Origin: Psococerastis gibbosa
Taxonomy: Eukaryota > Arthropoda > Insecta > Psocodea > Psocidae
DNA length: 64,000 bases
Assembly (NCBI GenBank): GCA_963971405.1
Contig: OZ020487.1
Coordinates: 14,791,344 to 14,855,343 of the forward strand
Reading direction: 5' to 3'
Shown one piece after another: positions 1 to 12,160 of the stretch. The notes under the pieces are model-generated. The model ran no database searches, had not been told where the DNA came from, and was given only the letters and a program-made list of their open reading frames with translations. Position numbers and translations under genes: made by a program. Each line of letters begins with the position of its first letter. Position 1 is the stretch's first letter.

Positions 1-73
1 AACATCCAGTAAGATATGATTGGTACATCGCCAAAATAGTGTTGCGTGGGTATGCAAACACAATAGGACTACA

Positions 74-244
74 GCAGCCTGATCCAGGCGATTATAATAC
101 CGGGGTTAAATAAATACCCTAGGATTATAACTGTAAACAAACAAATTTTCAATAGCACTTTCCATTAAAAAATTATCTTGTTTACATTTTTAATACCAGG
201 GGATTAAATAAATACCGGTATTATAATCGCCTCGATCAGGCTGC
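74..244. mobile_element. Inverted-repeat element, GCAGCCTGAT family, copy 1
   Basis: A near-complete palindrome of about 170 bp. It begins GCAGCCTGATCCAGGCGATT and ends with the complement (…CCTCGATCAGGCTGC), so the terminal inverted repeats are about 30 bp or longer. The core carries two further inverted blocks, a CCTAGG-containing one and one around TGTAAACAA. It has no coding capacity and is a MITE-like non-autonomous DNA element. A second copy in opposite orientation lies at 2969-3139, and a longer relative with another core at 43434-43898. Superfamily not determined. Confidence 0.75.
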
Positions 245-1040
245 AGGTAGGCCACTAGACAGTTTTTAAAATCCTATTTTAATGTATTAGTAGCTTGTAC
301 CTATATCCCTTAAAATTATTTCTTCCATAAAAAAAACGTCATTTAGTAGGGAGGAAATGTTCCCCATAAATTTAGGTTTGATGGTTAAAAAGGGGAGTCA
401 CATGACTGCAAAATATGACGCCATTTGTGATGCCGGAGAGTATCAGCCAGCCAGTTGGGGATGAACAACCAGTTGCTTTGGTAGTGGCGTCAATGTGATG
501 TCATTTCAAGGTCAATCATGTGTATGTAAATCGAATATATCTATACTTTACGTCTGTATCACGTACATATTATTTAAGTTTAAGGATATCACTTACTATG
601 CATAAACGCAATGAGCGGCAGTTAGAATCCAATATTCATCAACAAGGCTTCCACCACAGACGTAGTAAAATCCAGGTTCTTCCACAATAGCTACCTGAAA
701 ATATCAGGATATAAACGTACCACTCACTCCAAACTCACCATACCTATTTCATGATGGCAGTTTGCTTGAAAAATGTTTGGACACAGTTTCCATTAATTTG
801 TTTCTATATTGAAGTACCTCTCCCCTCCAATTAACCCTAGGAGCTTGGTCCGATTTTCCGTCCGTTGATCCATCAAAAATGATGTAATGCCAAATCTTGA
901 AATCTACCCTCTTTTCTTTTGCGTCGGCGATCCATTCAGCCACTAATGTGCGACATTAATCCGGTTCATTCTTAAATAGTTTTTTTTTTACTGTTTTTTA
1001 AAAATGTATGTAAAGCAAAATATATTGTTGGGCTGCATGT
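245..1040. other. Intergenic, no recognisable gene
   Basis: AT-rich sequence between two repeat elements. Short open frames here have no recognisable domain and no splice or codon pattern that I would defend. Confidence 0.5.
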
Positions 1041-2070
1041 TTCTAGAATTGAAAGTAGATTGAAAGGTCTGACTATGGAATTTGGGAGGCAATTGAGGAG
1101 GACTGTTCGCTGTGCTGAGTATGATGGGCATTCCAATGTGATATGCTGTAGGGTTTCAGTTGACCCCGGACAAGTGTCTTCGTGACCCCGTGGCCACTTC
1201 TCAGTCTCGTAATGGTCGTATAAAATTTTTTAGTGAGTGGTGACTGGTAACCTTTAAACCATGGAGACAACGATACTTTTGGGAAGTTCTCCTTATACAG
1301 GACCCCAGCAGCTGGGTAGGAGGAGATTAATCCCTGTCACTTCGCCAACAGTGTCTGTCTTATGTGTAAACCCAAATCGGACGGGGGCCATACCGGGTCC
1401 TGCATGTCAATGCACCTATGACGGGTAGCTTCCTTGGCCAAAGCGTCTGCCATCTCGTTTCCTACAATCCCAATATGTACCTTAATCAAAATAAATTGGT
1501 GTTCCCATCCTTTACTGGCTAGCTGTTCGCGAAGGGTCAGTATGTCAATCTCTGGCTTTATAAAATCGGATTTCGGAGAGATGTTTCTATACATTTCTCC
1601 ACTCTCAAAGAGTCGGTCAAAAACACCACTTTTGTAATGCGGGCTCCCCATATTGCTACAATATACTCCATCGCCATCTGGATGGCAATTAATTCCGCGG
1701 TATAAACGGACGCAAAGTCTGCTATGCGATAGCCTTTTTTTACTTCTAATTTTTCTATATAAAAGGCGCTACCTACTTTTTCCCACATTCGGGACCCATC
1801 ACTATGTACATACAGGGCGTCCGGCCACTTCTCTGACAATAATTCCCTCAGCTCAGCTTGGAGAAATCGGCATGTGGGTGTATGTACACACTTTGTGTAG
1901 AAATAAATTGTTGCATACTTACATGCCATGGCCATTCAGAAGGTTCAGCAGCCCCAATGCTCCCGCTGTCAAATCCCTTTATGCCGCATCTCTCTTTGAA
2001 AGTGTTACTTGGGGGTTCCTCAGGAGTTAGACAGCACGCATTCGACTCATCGAGTCCGCAATAGCTAATA
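1040..2070 (-). pseudogene. LINE remnant: RNase H and C-terminal region of a non-LTR retrotransposon
   Basis: Reading the minus strand, three overlapping frames give an RNase H-like domain. In order they show LYVHSDGSRMWEKVGSAFYI (first catalytic Asp, near 1800), SVYTAELIAIQMAMEYI (Glu), VFLTDSLRVEKCI (Asp) and IGIVGNEMADALAKEATRH (last Asp, near 1430). A decayed tail follows, of the zinc-knuckle type usual after RNase H in LINEs. The reading frame changes at least twice, so this is dead. It is not the same family as the intact LINE at 15.0-19.9 kb, because its RNase H sequence is clearly different. RNase H places it in the I/Loa/R1-like group of LINEs. Confidence 0.75.
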
Positions 2071-2968
2071 GGCTGACCTCCTCTGGAAGAAAAAAAATAA
2101 TTTACTGTCTGCCGAAAGCCTTGCTTGCTATAGGGAGGGTCGGCACCCCCCCCCCCTTTCCTCCAATAGACTAACTAAGCCATTCCTGACCATAATCAAT
2201 ATAATAATGTTTCACGGCACGAGGGAGCGCAGAAATTACAAAAATTGTAAACAATGAAGTATGAAAATATACGTATTATTATTATTATTATTATTATATA
2301 AAGGTAGCAAAGGAGAGAAAGGTTTCGCGTCTGAAAATAGGCATTACACAGCCGAATATTGTTCCAATCTTCTTCTTCTTTGAATGCCTCTTCTATTGAA
2401 GATTGGCATTTGTAAAAACGTAGTTACCCAAAGGAAGTCAAATATGTAGAGTATCGATTGTAATATAATTAGTCATGATTATTGTAGCCTACTAGGGAAT
2501 TTTAATGCAGTTGTTTCCCGAATTGTCTTCTGCATCCTTATGCCGTTGACACTTCATTGAGATCCTCCGCCTTCGGGGTCAGTTTCCCAACCCCAGTACA
2601 GAAGAGTGCCGTGAGTTGGTTATTTAGTGGCGGCAACTATTGACCCCATCACAAAGTCATCCTCGGGCTACTGTGGCTTTTTCTATGGAAGCTTCCACCA
2701 CCAGACTTGCCACCACATCAACCTCCGAATATGCCACTGCTTATTGGTTGGGGACTGCTTATTCGTTATATTCGCAGCTACCCACCATTCTCTGGTGGCA
2801 TTTTCCGCGACCTGCGACCCCGCAAGTAGCCTGCAGCTTAGCCCTAGCAATATTCCAATCTTATTCTATCCAATAAATGTGAAATTTAAGAAAAATTTCC
2901 GATTGAAATCGTATTAGGCCTATTAATATACATATAAATTCACAACTCAATTTTGAGTAAACTTACCT
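2071..2968. other. Intergenic, simple repeats, no gene recognised
   Basis: Contains a poly-C run near 2148, an (ATT)n microsatellite near 2275-2297 and an unidentified GC-richer stretch at 2560-2880 with no defensible coding frame. Confidence 0.4.
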
Positions 2969-3139
2969 GCAGCCTGATCGAGGCGATTATAATACCGGTA
3001 TTTATTTAATCCCCTGGTAATAAAAATGTAAACAAGATAATTTTATAATGGAAAGTCCTATTCAAAATTTGTTTGTTTACAATTATAATCCTAGGGTATT
3101 TATTTAACCCCGGTATTATAATCGCCTCGATCAGGCTGC
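2969..3139. mobile_element. Inverted-repeat element, GCAGCCTGAT family, copy 2
   Basis: Opposite-orientation copy of the 74-244 element. Ends are GCAGCCTGATCGAGGCGATT and its complement. The core matches copy 1 closely, including the CCTAGG block and TGTAAACA blocks. Both flanks read CTGCAG-like, which could be target preference or part of the element end. Confidence 0.75.
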
Positions 3140-4346
3140 AGCAGCAGTAAACATGAGTTAGCTTATTAGAAATGTAAACAAAGTATTTTTTAAATGTAAA
3201 TGTGTTAGGTCTATTTTTATTTGAAATAGTTTTTCCCGGCAATAAGTGAACTTTATATATCATAATGCATTCATCCCAATAATCGATTGCAATCACAATT
3301 CAATTTGAGCTAGGTACTTGTATATAGGCTATACTTATGTGTATCTGACATACCTGTTGATACATTCCCAATACTCCATGCAATCACAACTGACTCCCCG
3401 ATGTTCTGCCCTCAGCTGAGATGACGATGGAGCATCTGGTGCAGAAATCCTGCTGACGTCAGCAGTCAGAAATTCTTCCTGTCCGCCTACAGCGCCAAAA
3501 ACCAGCACCAACACCGGCCACATTGCTGGAGATGTTCACAGATTCATTCCAGTTAGGTACGGTACCTAGCATCGGAAGTACCTATGGCATGACCTACATG
3601 GTGGCTCCATGTTCATCTTCACTTTCACACAAGGTCGCAGTGCTGGGAGCGGTCCATATATCACCAAACTACTGTGTAGGCTTACAAATTTGTATACATT
3701 AGTTCTAATGAACATACCTATAGGTATACTAGGAGTTGGCCCTATATACTGAGGAGGCATATTTACGTACCTACGAGGTACTACAGCCTTCTCAATATGT
3801 GCTGTCATTATCATGATATTTGATGGGAAGTCCTCATTTCTGTTCAACAATAATTAAAAAGGGCCACCCTATGGAGCCACGTTAATGTGACTCCCCAAAG
3901 TGGCGAGTTGTCACCCGAGTAGGAGTAAGATAAGAGGGGTGGGGGCCCCAAGCTCCGCTCGTATAGTTTTAAAGTAAGGCACTATATACCCGGGTATTGT
4001 CATCCGCCATGTTGTAGCCCTTATTTCCTATATGGTAAGTATTGTAAGAAAAGTAAAAAATTGAAAAAAAAAATTGAAAAAAATTAATACACGTTTTAGT
4101 AATTTTTTATTATACACTTCCCTACTTGGTAGCACGTTTTTTAAATAAAAATAAATAAACAACGACAAATTTCAAAAAATATATAGGTAAACACCCAATG
4201 CTTGGCTTATACACAAGACTTATAATGGATACAACATGGTGGATGACAATACCTGTCTAATATAGAGCCCTATTTTAAAGACAATATGGCAAAACACTAT
4301 ACCGTACGCCACCTTAAAAAAGTCGATTTAACGCATTTTATAATGG
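3140..4346. other. Intergenic, no recognisable gene
   Basis: No conserved protein, RNA or clear repeat boundary recognised. Minus-strand open frames at 3335-3850 lack recognisable domains and flanking structure, so they are not called as genes. Confidence 0.4.
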
Positions 4347-4560
4347 CAACGGTAAGCTTGTCTCAGATTGCATATTGGCACTTGTGGTCGGTGTGTTTTG
4401 ACATCGAGGAGTGAACCAAATTGCCAACGGCTAGAAATCAACTCGGAAACAATACCAATAATGTCTGAAAACGGAAGGGACAGGCCTAGGTTCAAGGGGC
4501 CCACATAAGTATAGGCCTAAGTCTATTAGCCCTTCAATATTAATAATAGTCTGAAGCCTA
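4347..4560 (+). repeat. Dispersed SINE-like repeat (family 'ACCAATAAT'), copy 1
   Basis: Shares ordered blocks with five other places in the window: GGTAAGCTTGTCTC, a tGTcGGTGT…GACATCGAGG block, GCTAGAAAT, CGGAAACAATACCAATAATG, and a final AGGCCTAAGTC block. Other copies are near 21480-21680 (+), 29845-30060 (-), 30475-30640 (-), 40930-41150 (-) and 53930-54115 (+). The fixed polarity and variable tail suggest a SINE, but I cannot show the promoter boxes clearly. Confidence 0.55.
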
Positions 4561-5704
4561 AAGTCCTGAACTAAAAGACGAGTAGGTACGGTACCAAATA
4601 TTATATTACAAGAAGTTTTGGAAGAACCTTAATTGTATATAATAGGCGAAAGACCTTTGTGTTCTTTGGACCAGACATTCCGTAGCGACGTAGCGTGGCG
4701 TGGCGTAGGTATACTAGGTATTTCCCAATGTTTCCGGCTTCGAATTATATATTTGATGTCTCGTGGAAGCCGCACGTAGCCAAGCACTGGCTGTGGCCTG
4801 TGATGGTTATCAGCTCATAACTCTATTGTAGTATACTATTTATTTTAGGGAGATTCAACTACCTATTGAGATGGTGACAAATGTTCGACTTTCGGAAAAT
4901 TTCTTCACAACTTTTCATTTCATGACCCCCTGAGCCTAAAACCACCCTCCGTTCAAAATGTTAAATATATATCGATTTTAGGAAACACTCTAACTTCCGT
5001 AAATATTATCCGATTTTGATTAAACTTGGCACAAAAATTGATCATACAAATGTCTTGATCGAATTCGTTAACCAGCTAGATCCACTATTTAGTTACATAT
5101 GGCGGCCGATTAAAACCTTGTATAATTCATATCTCAGTTACTATTGGTCGCAGAGGAATGAATTAAAATCTGCCTCTAAGTCCGTATTATTATCTACGAT
5201 AATGGTAATCACCAATTTTTAGGAAAAATAAACCACCTTAAGGTGGCATCCAGTCAGAGTGAAAATAATTTGATAAATAAAAGTTCATAGTCGGCATTTT
5301 GGTTCGAAATTTGGAACACAAGAGTGTTTTGTGTGTTGATGTTGTGGTCGGGAAAATAATGAAGTATTTGTAATTTGTTATTACATACATACATAGCGTA
5401 GGCAGCGTAGAGGAAAAGCAGGGTCTGCGGAATCTCCCTACTCCTGATCGGCCAGAGCCGAAAGGGATTTTTTTATTTGGAAAGGTTATTATGAACTGCA
5501 TTGCAAAACCACCAGATCCCCAAGGCTTCAATAGCTCTCAACAACCACACTAAAGAACCGGTCCGAGTTTACTCGAACATGCTTTCCAATTTATCAATTA
5601 GCAGATAGAGAAAATGAGTAATATCATTACATTGTAGTATTATATGGTATATGTAACACTGACATTAAATTAACTTTGGTTGAAGAGGTAACCTCCTCGT
5701 TATA
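4561..5704. other. Intergenic, no recognisable gene
   Basis: AT-rich. The only open frame of note (5016-5222) is low-complexity and matches no family that I know. Probably old repeat sequence. Confidence 0.35.
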
Positions 5705-6063
5705 CCGAAATTAGAGGATATGGCTAAAACTGGGCTTGGCGGGATTCGAACCCACGATCTACGCCTAACCGGGGCGTCGTCTTAACCGCTGGACCACAAG
5801 CCCCGACAAGTCCAGTAAATGCCAAATCCTCTACTTATGCTCTAATTGACATGATTCGTGTTGCTAGACAGACCTTAGTTGTGTAGTTGTGCTAACCTGT
5901 CTAGCAACACGAATAATGTCAATTAGAGCATAAGTAGAGGATTTGGCATTTACTGTTTTTGTCGGGGCTTGTGGTCCAGCGATTAAGACGACGCCCCGGT
6001 TAGGCGTAGATCATGGGTTCGAATCCCGCCAAGCCGATTTCTTTCCATATCCGCTAATTTCGG
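5705..6063. repeat. Palindrome of two tRNA-like (SINE) units head to head
   Basis: Two arms of about 160 bp are complementary with few mismatches. They are separated by a loop of about 25 bp near 5875-5900. Each arm contains a tRNA-like segment, reverse strand at 5738-5805 and forward strand at 5965-6036. It has a D-arm (GTCCAGC…GAC), an anticodon arm ACGCC/GGCGT with loop CCGGTTA, and a T-arm GTGGG-TTCGAAT-CCCGC, closed by GGCTTG/CAAGCC. B box GGTTCGAATCC is perfect. Loop position 33 is C instead of the near-universal T, and unrelated sequence continues on both sides. A tRNA-derived SINE pair or foldback element is therefore likelier than working tRNA genes. Confidence 0.65.
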
Positions 6064-7704
6064 AGTAATGTCATGGTAAATAATTTTCCTATTTTTAAAT
6101 TTCGGATATCTCGGGGGTGGGGGGGGGGGGGGTTGCCCACCTGACGTCACTGGAGGTGAGGTAAATCCTAGATAGGTCAGACCACAAAGTAATAATGCAT
6201 TTGAGCGTGAATTTTTTTTCATTTTTTCAAAAAATAATTTTTTGCACAAAACCAAATAGTTTCTTGGGAAAGCAATCTGTCCGGTTTCATTACTCAATCA
6301 AACACCTAAAACATACCTGAAAGTAGAAATCATCGATAGAAAGGTTTCGCAGAAAAATTATTTTTTAGTCATTTTTCATTAAAATTTAGTTATTTTTATT
6401 TTTTACCCCCAGAAGCAAACTATCAAGAGGCAAGCGACGATTTTGTCAACATTAATAACGACTACAACATATGTGAATTTAAAAGAAATCGTTGGAGAGG
6501 TTTTTGAGAAATAATTTTTTTAGACGTGTTTTTGGAGTTTTTCGAGAATAAACCCCCCCCCCCCCCCAATTGAGTTGGCCCAAAATAAAAATAAAAAGTG
6601 GGTGTGTGTACTTATGTACGCGGGTGAGAAGTTATACTTCTTTGCCATTATTAAAAAAATAGTGTACCGTACAGTTCCAAAACCAAGAGCTTTGTCTGAA
6701 GCAGAACATATGTTCATCGCTCATGAAGTGCAAACGTGGGTAAACAATATTAAAATTAATTCTTATTACGTTTAATATAACTTAATTAAGTAGGTAGCCT
6801 ATAACTAGGCCTACAATATAACTATTAATACTACAACAGCTATTCTAGATCAAGGAAACGACATGCATTTTTTAAAGAATGTTACATCTATAAGCTGGAG
6901 AAATAAAGCCTTAGTCGTTTCTTCTAAACCCTTATTGAACAGATAGGTACCTACCTTAATTGCAGTTCATCAGGCAATTTATTAAAATGACATGCAGTGG
7001 TACCGTACATAACTAAGCTCGTATCCATATGAATTAAAATCGTATACTGTATGTAGGTAAGCCCTTCCATTTCGACCACCATAAAAATATATAATCATCT
7101 GCATATTTCCATGGATACAACTGCATAACCTAACCGTTTTTAGAAATAATTCTTAGGTAAGTTTGCGTGCATTATACATAAGTTGAGAAAAATATAGCCT
7201 TCTGCATGTAACTACCCCAAGGGAAAACTGGGACCATCTTGATGGTTGAATAACCTTTTTTTTTTTGTATGGTTTGGTTTGGCCAAAGCACGACTTCCCT
7301 TTTCAGAGCAGTAGTCTCCAAATGTCCCATATAATTGCCATGATGGTCGCCAATCTTCGATAGAAGAGGCATTAAATATGGAGAAAAAAACTGGATAAGT
7401 TATATATTCTTTTAGGTTGGGGCTACGGCTGCAAGGGTGCCCCACGACCCTGACAGCATCAAGGTCATTATAATACAATATTGGTAATATGAATATCTAC
7501 TTCCGCGCCAGACCACAGCTTGCGGTTTTTGTCGGTTCTATTGTACGTTTGACCGACTAAAGTGTACTCGTTGTAGTGCCTCCAATAATATTAAATACTT
7601 AAACCATGCAGGTGTGTCTACTCTTATATAATACAACCTGCGCCGTACCTTGTTAACCTGTAAATCCTGCGGCTGTGATTTTAGATACCGCGGTACCGTA
7701 TACA
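6064..7704. other. Intergenic region upstream of first ADPRS gene
   Basis: Contains a poly-G run near 6117-6132, a poly-C run near 6550-6567 and T-rich stretches. The promoter of the downstream ADPRS gene should lie within the last few hundred bases, but no TATA or initiator motif stands out. Confidence 0.4.
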
Positions 7705-8839
7705 ATGCAGGCATTAACTCCGTGTAGTGCAGTCCATGACCGGTTCCGCGGTTGTTTGGTGGGGGCTTTAGTTGGTGACTGCTTAGGAGCTCCCTTTGAA
7801 GGAAAAAGTGTGGGACCGCATACTGCTTATTCAAAAGAAGACATTTTTCGCCACATTGACCTCAGTGAGAAACAAGAAGGTACCATAATCAAGTTAATTA
7901 AAAAGTTAAGCTGCTGCACCAAAATTGAGTAAAAAACATGTATATTCTATTTTAAAATGCAATAGATAATATAGCCTATTTGTTTCAGTAACGCTAACTT
8001 TTACCGATGACACGCAAATGACTCAAGAAATTGCTGACTCCCTCTTAGAAAACCACAACTTCGTTGCTGAAGATTTAGCAAAACGTTTCGTCACACGCTT
8101 TTATGCTGACGGACTTCACGCAAGATATGGTGCAAGTGTCATTCACATATTCAAGAAACTAAAGGACTCTAACTTCGTAGACCCTTATTTGCCAGCAAAA
8201 CAGCAATTTGGTGGCTCTGGGTCATACGGCAACGGCGCAGCCATGCGCATTGCACCCGTTGTACTCTTTCAGCCTCACGACGTGATAGATCTGTTGAAAC
8301 TGGTAGAACTCACTGCTACTCTAACGCACACCCACAAAGAAGGTATAGATGGTGCGCTTTTTCAAAGTTTGGCCATACGTAGATGCCTGATGCAACCTAT
8401 CACCAGCGCTAAAGAATTTTTAAAGCCATTCAAAAATGATCTGATTAATGCAAATATTTCGGAGGTGTACATCAAGAAATTGAAAGAAATTAAATCATTG
8501 TTGAAGAAACGTAAGAAAATTACAAGCTCGGTGGTGTTTGAAAGTTTGGGGAATGGTGTCGCCGCTTTGAAATCGGTACCTACTGCTCTTTTTTGCTTTC
8601 TCCGAGGTCTCAAACCCATAGCTGGGTTTCACGAGACCGATCCGTTTCGCCGTGTTATGGAGTATGCCATAAGTTTGGGAGGAGACACGGATACTATTGC
8701 TTCCATGGCAGGGGCAATCACTGGAGCTAACTTTGGGCTTGACGCAGTACATGTTGGCACACGGAGATCATGTCAACAAATTGACAGAGTTATTAAGCAA
8801 GCTGATGGTCTGTATGAAATCTTTTGTCATGATGTATAG
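7705..8839 (+). CDS. ADP-ribosylhydrolase ARH3 family (ADPRS-like), tandem copy A
   Basis: Two exons, 7705-7879 and 7989-8839, joined across a 109-bp GT-AG intron (donor after GAAG, phase 1), give 341 residues; human ARH3 has 363. The family removes ADP-ribose from serine and from poly(ADP-ribose), using two magnesium ions, in nucleus, cytosol and mitochondria. Visible motifs are RFRGCLVGALVGDCLG with the following Glu32, FTDDTQM (Thr64-Asp65-Asp66), GSYGNGAAMR, LGNGVAA…SVPTALFCFLRG, and GGDTDT (Asp291, Asp293, Thr294). All metal ligands known for the family are therefore present. The ATG at 7705 is chosen because it gives an N-terminus matching copy B; the frame is open only a little further upstream, without another ATG. 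Copy B follows 0.8 kb downstream on the same strand. Reads as a working gene. Confidence 0.92.
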
Positions 8840-9645
8840 GCTAATGTGTGGATTTATATAATATCATCACCTCACCAACGCCAGAATATCAATTTATAGA
8901 AGAGGCAAAACTGGGTTAGATCTCAGATTGGTCGCCTCTGCAAAAATATTTGAAAGAAACCATGCAGACTCTGACTATGTTTGTTACATTGCTTTAAATA
9001 AGTGAACGCCGTCCTGCCTCCGAAGTGACAAAACAATATGCCTATACCGGAGTACCACACAAGAGCCATGAATTTTAAAGAAAAATCCATGTAATAGTAA
9101 GTTCTCTTTCATACAGACGTTGCCCATAAAACAAAAGAAAAAGAGGTCGATCTAATATTGCTACAGCTATTGCGTTTCATCCAAGTATTACCTGCAGATT
9201 TGAAAACAGGCAACTTTGCCAATTCTATTTAAAAAAAAATTAATAAAATTTTTTTTTTTTAATGGAAACTGGATAACTGTCAAGACAATATCTCATGTTG
9301 CTGATACAAACCGGTGAAGAATGGCACTTATTGGAATTAAGAAAGGCGATTAAATAATAAAACTGTTCTTTTTTTAAAACGCCGCAAACTTGAATTGCCA
9401 ACTCTTTTAAAATTTTCAAACTTAAATGTTTTGGCGCAAACATAGGTATATAGCAAATAACCGTGTCAGTGTCAGTAGTGTCACTAGACTCCGACTCGAG
9501 AGTGTAAACAAAAACAACTAAAAATGTCTAATGTAGTATTTCCTAAAAATTACTAATGAACAAACCATGAGTCCATGAAACCAAGTAAATGCGACACATT
9601 TTACAGGCAATATTTAACAAATTAATTTTAAATTCACCCAGTAAA
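8840..9645. other. Spacer between the two ADPRS copies
   Basis: About 0.8 kb without a recognisable gene or repeat. It holds the 3' end of copy A and the probable promoter of copy B. T-rich runs occur near 9232-9260. Confidence 0.4.
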
Positions 9646-12160
9646 ATGGTTTTAACACCTAGTTCTGTTTTGAAAGACCGATTTCGGGGCTGCTTGGTTG
9701 GTGCTCTCGTAGGTGATTGCTTGGGAGCTCGTTTTGAAGGTTTGGAGTCGGAGCAGTTTACAAGACAAGATATTTCGGAACTAATTGATTTCAGCGAAAA
9801 ACAAGAAGGTAAGGAATTACTGTAGAACCATGTGGTAATTCGAACTGGTGGGTGCGTGAAACTTTTTCTGCCTTTGGCAAATGCTAAACAATGCACCATC
9901 ACAGCTCACGCCGTCACGTTCCTGTGTTTCCACCGAAATACTCTAAAAGGTGAAGAGCTAGGCCTGTGGGTTTTCCTGTTAAACTTTGGAACACTATGGT
10001 CATTGGTCAATGTTAGGTAAATCCTAACTTATGCTACCCTACTGTACACAAATTCGGATGAAGATGCATATAAAATGGAAGGTCAACGCCCTATTTGCAA
10101 GACAATTCATATTTTAAGCAAGGAGCCAAGGATTGTTATTTTCACGCCTCAGGTTTGTTCCTGTCAAAAATACCTTAAATTCTTTCCGAAACGGGGTTCT
10201 ATGGGTATCATATGTATTTGCCATGCACATAAGCTAAATAAACGATACATTACCAAATTTCGATATTTTACTAGGGGTAGCTTAAGTTAATGCGCCCATT
10301 CCATTGACCGGCTAGGGCTATTTCCAAAAACGGTGACGTGGTAGCAGACATTGGAGACTTAGGTAGCGTTTCCACCGACCTCGCATTGCAGAATTGACGG
10401 AAATGTTTATTTTCCTCTATGCCATAGTTAAAATTGATCAATGATCATACAGTAAAATCATAAACAAACTAACTAAAATTAAAAAATGGCGTCATGGGAT
10501 ATGTTAAGTACAAACATTTTAATATATTTCTATAAAAAGAAAAACAAACATTTCCGTCAATGTCACTTGCAATCTGCAATGCGAGGTCGGTGGAGACGCT
10601 ACCTAAGTCTTGAGTGTCTGCTACCACGTCTCCGTTTTTGGAAATAGCCCTAGCCGGTCAATGGAATGGGCGCCTATCTAGAGAGCGGCGATATTGACAG
10701 AAATATCGATATTCGATATTTCAAAATATCAAAAACATAATATCGATATCGATAATTATCAGGCATTAGATTATCGATATTCAATATACCGTATTCGATA
10801 TTTTGCCGTTAAAAATAGAAAAAATAGAAGACGGTTTCAGGTTTGTTCCTGAAAACCTGCCCCCGAGAGGAGGCTATTATAAATTTCTGTAATTTAACAT
10901 ACCTTAAGTACCGTGGTGGACTCTTCCGCCAAGCTAAAATTTCATTCCTTACCATAATTTTGGTGATTTTTAAAAAAATATTTCCTTTTTTTTCGATACA
11001 GGTAGCCTATAAATTTCGATACACATTTCGATATCGTATCGGGGTTTGAATATCGATATTTACATGCCGATAATATCGATATTATCGTATCGTATCGCCG
11101 ATCTCTGACTTCAACCAATGTTTTACAGAAACCTTGGTCCTTGATGACTTAGATTTTATTAGGAGGTAGCTGTTGGTGTTTCCTGCTAGCTACCCATATT
11201 ATCTTCATCTTTCTCGCCAACTTGCTGCTATTAACCTTGCAAACAGGGAATGGTACGTTACCTAACTACCTATCGGCGCATACTCACAAATGTTATTTTA
11301 TTTTTGCAGTTGACTTGCAATTTACCGATGACACTCAGATGAATCAGGAAATCGCTGACTCACTGCTCGAAAAGTCAGGTTTTAACGCAGAAGATTTGGC
11401 CGAACGCTTTGTAAGACGCTATTACTCGGAAGGAATCAACGTTCCGTATGGGGCCAACGTTGTGCATGTATTCAAAAAACTCCGCGACTCAAACTTCGCA
11501 GACCCTTTTTTACCGGCAAGTGAACAGTTTAATGGAACAGGATCTTATGGAAATGGTGCGGCAATGCGCATTGCTCCGGTTGCTCTCTTTGCCATTGATA
11601 GTGCCAAAAATGCTGCTAAATTAGCGGAACAAACTTCAATACTAACCCATACTCACGAGGAAGCAACACATGGAGCTATTTTTCAGTGTTTAGCTATACG
11701 TACATGCCTATTGAAACCTGTTACCAATGCTGATGATTTTTTGGAACAATTTAACAACGACTTAGTACAAGTAGATATCTCAGCAAAATATGTAAACAAG
11801 TTGAAAGATATCAAAGCTTTACTGGACAGTGTAAAAATAAGAGACAATGATGTTATTGCAACTTTAGGAAATGGGGTAGCTGCAATGAAATCTGTACCTA
11901 CAGCTCTGTTTTGTTTTCTTCGAGGGCTTAAACCTATTCCTGAGTTAAGTGAGACGGATCCTGTTCGACGTGTTGTGGAATATGCAATCAGTTTGGGCGG
12001 GGACACTGACACGATTGCCTGTATGGCGGGTGCTATTGCAGGAGCTAATTTTGGGTTGAACGGTATAAACACGGGGACATGGAATTCGTGCGAGCAGGTA
12101 CACAGAATAATTAAACAAGCTGACGATCTTTATGATAGGTACTACCAGCTTCACAAGTAA
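9646..12160 (+). CDS. ADP-ribosylhydrolase ARH3 family (ADPRS-like), tandem copy B
   Basis: Exons 9646-9808 and 11310-12160 (GT-AG, phase 1) give 337 residues. The intron sits at the same position as in copy A and the second exon is exactly as long (851 bp), so this is a tandem gene duplicate. Catalytic features are intact: RFRGCLVGALVGDCLG with Glu31, FTDDTQM (Thr60-Asp61-Asp62), GSYGNGAAMR, SVPTALFCFLRG and GGDTDT (Asp286, Asp288, Thr289). By eye the two proteins are roughly 60% identical, so the duplication is not recent. An upstream in-frame ATG at 9589 would add MRHILQAIFNKLILNSPSK, a basic amphipathic stretch like a mitochondrial presequence. The 1.5-kb intron carries a 384-bp MITE and an AT-rich ATCGATAT-repeat stretch. 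Role as for copy A. Confidence 0.92.
10291..10674. mobile_element. Harbinger-like composite MITE, copy 1 (in ADPRS-B intron)
   Basis: Terminal repeats start near GCGCCCATTCCATTGACCGG and end with the complement. Inside come GACGTGGTAGCAGACATT, then a second inverted-repeat element bounded by TTAGG…CCTAA and beginning with a TTTCCACCGACCTCGCATTG block. No coding capacity. Five further close copies lie in this window. TWA-type flanks and GGC-type ends suggest PIF/Harbinger. Confidence 0.8.
10675..11110. repeat. AT-rich ATCGATATT repeat tract
   Basis: Many imperfect copies of ATCGATA/TATCGAT at 10690-10810 and again at 10995-11100, within the intron of ADPRS copy B. Minisatellite-like, no function inferred. 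Confidence 0.5.

Noticed and set aside
5965-6036. Functional tRNA gene (Thr-like anticodon GGT)
   Set aside because: C at position 33, mirrored pair in a palindrome and homologous flanks point to a SINE or foldback.
6520-6775. Opposed open frames near a poly-C run
   Set aside because: Overlapping frames on both strands, low complexity, no homology; chance frames.
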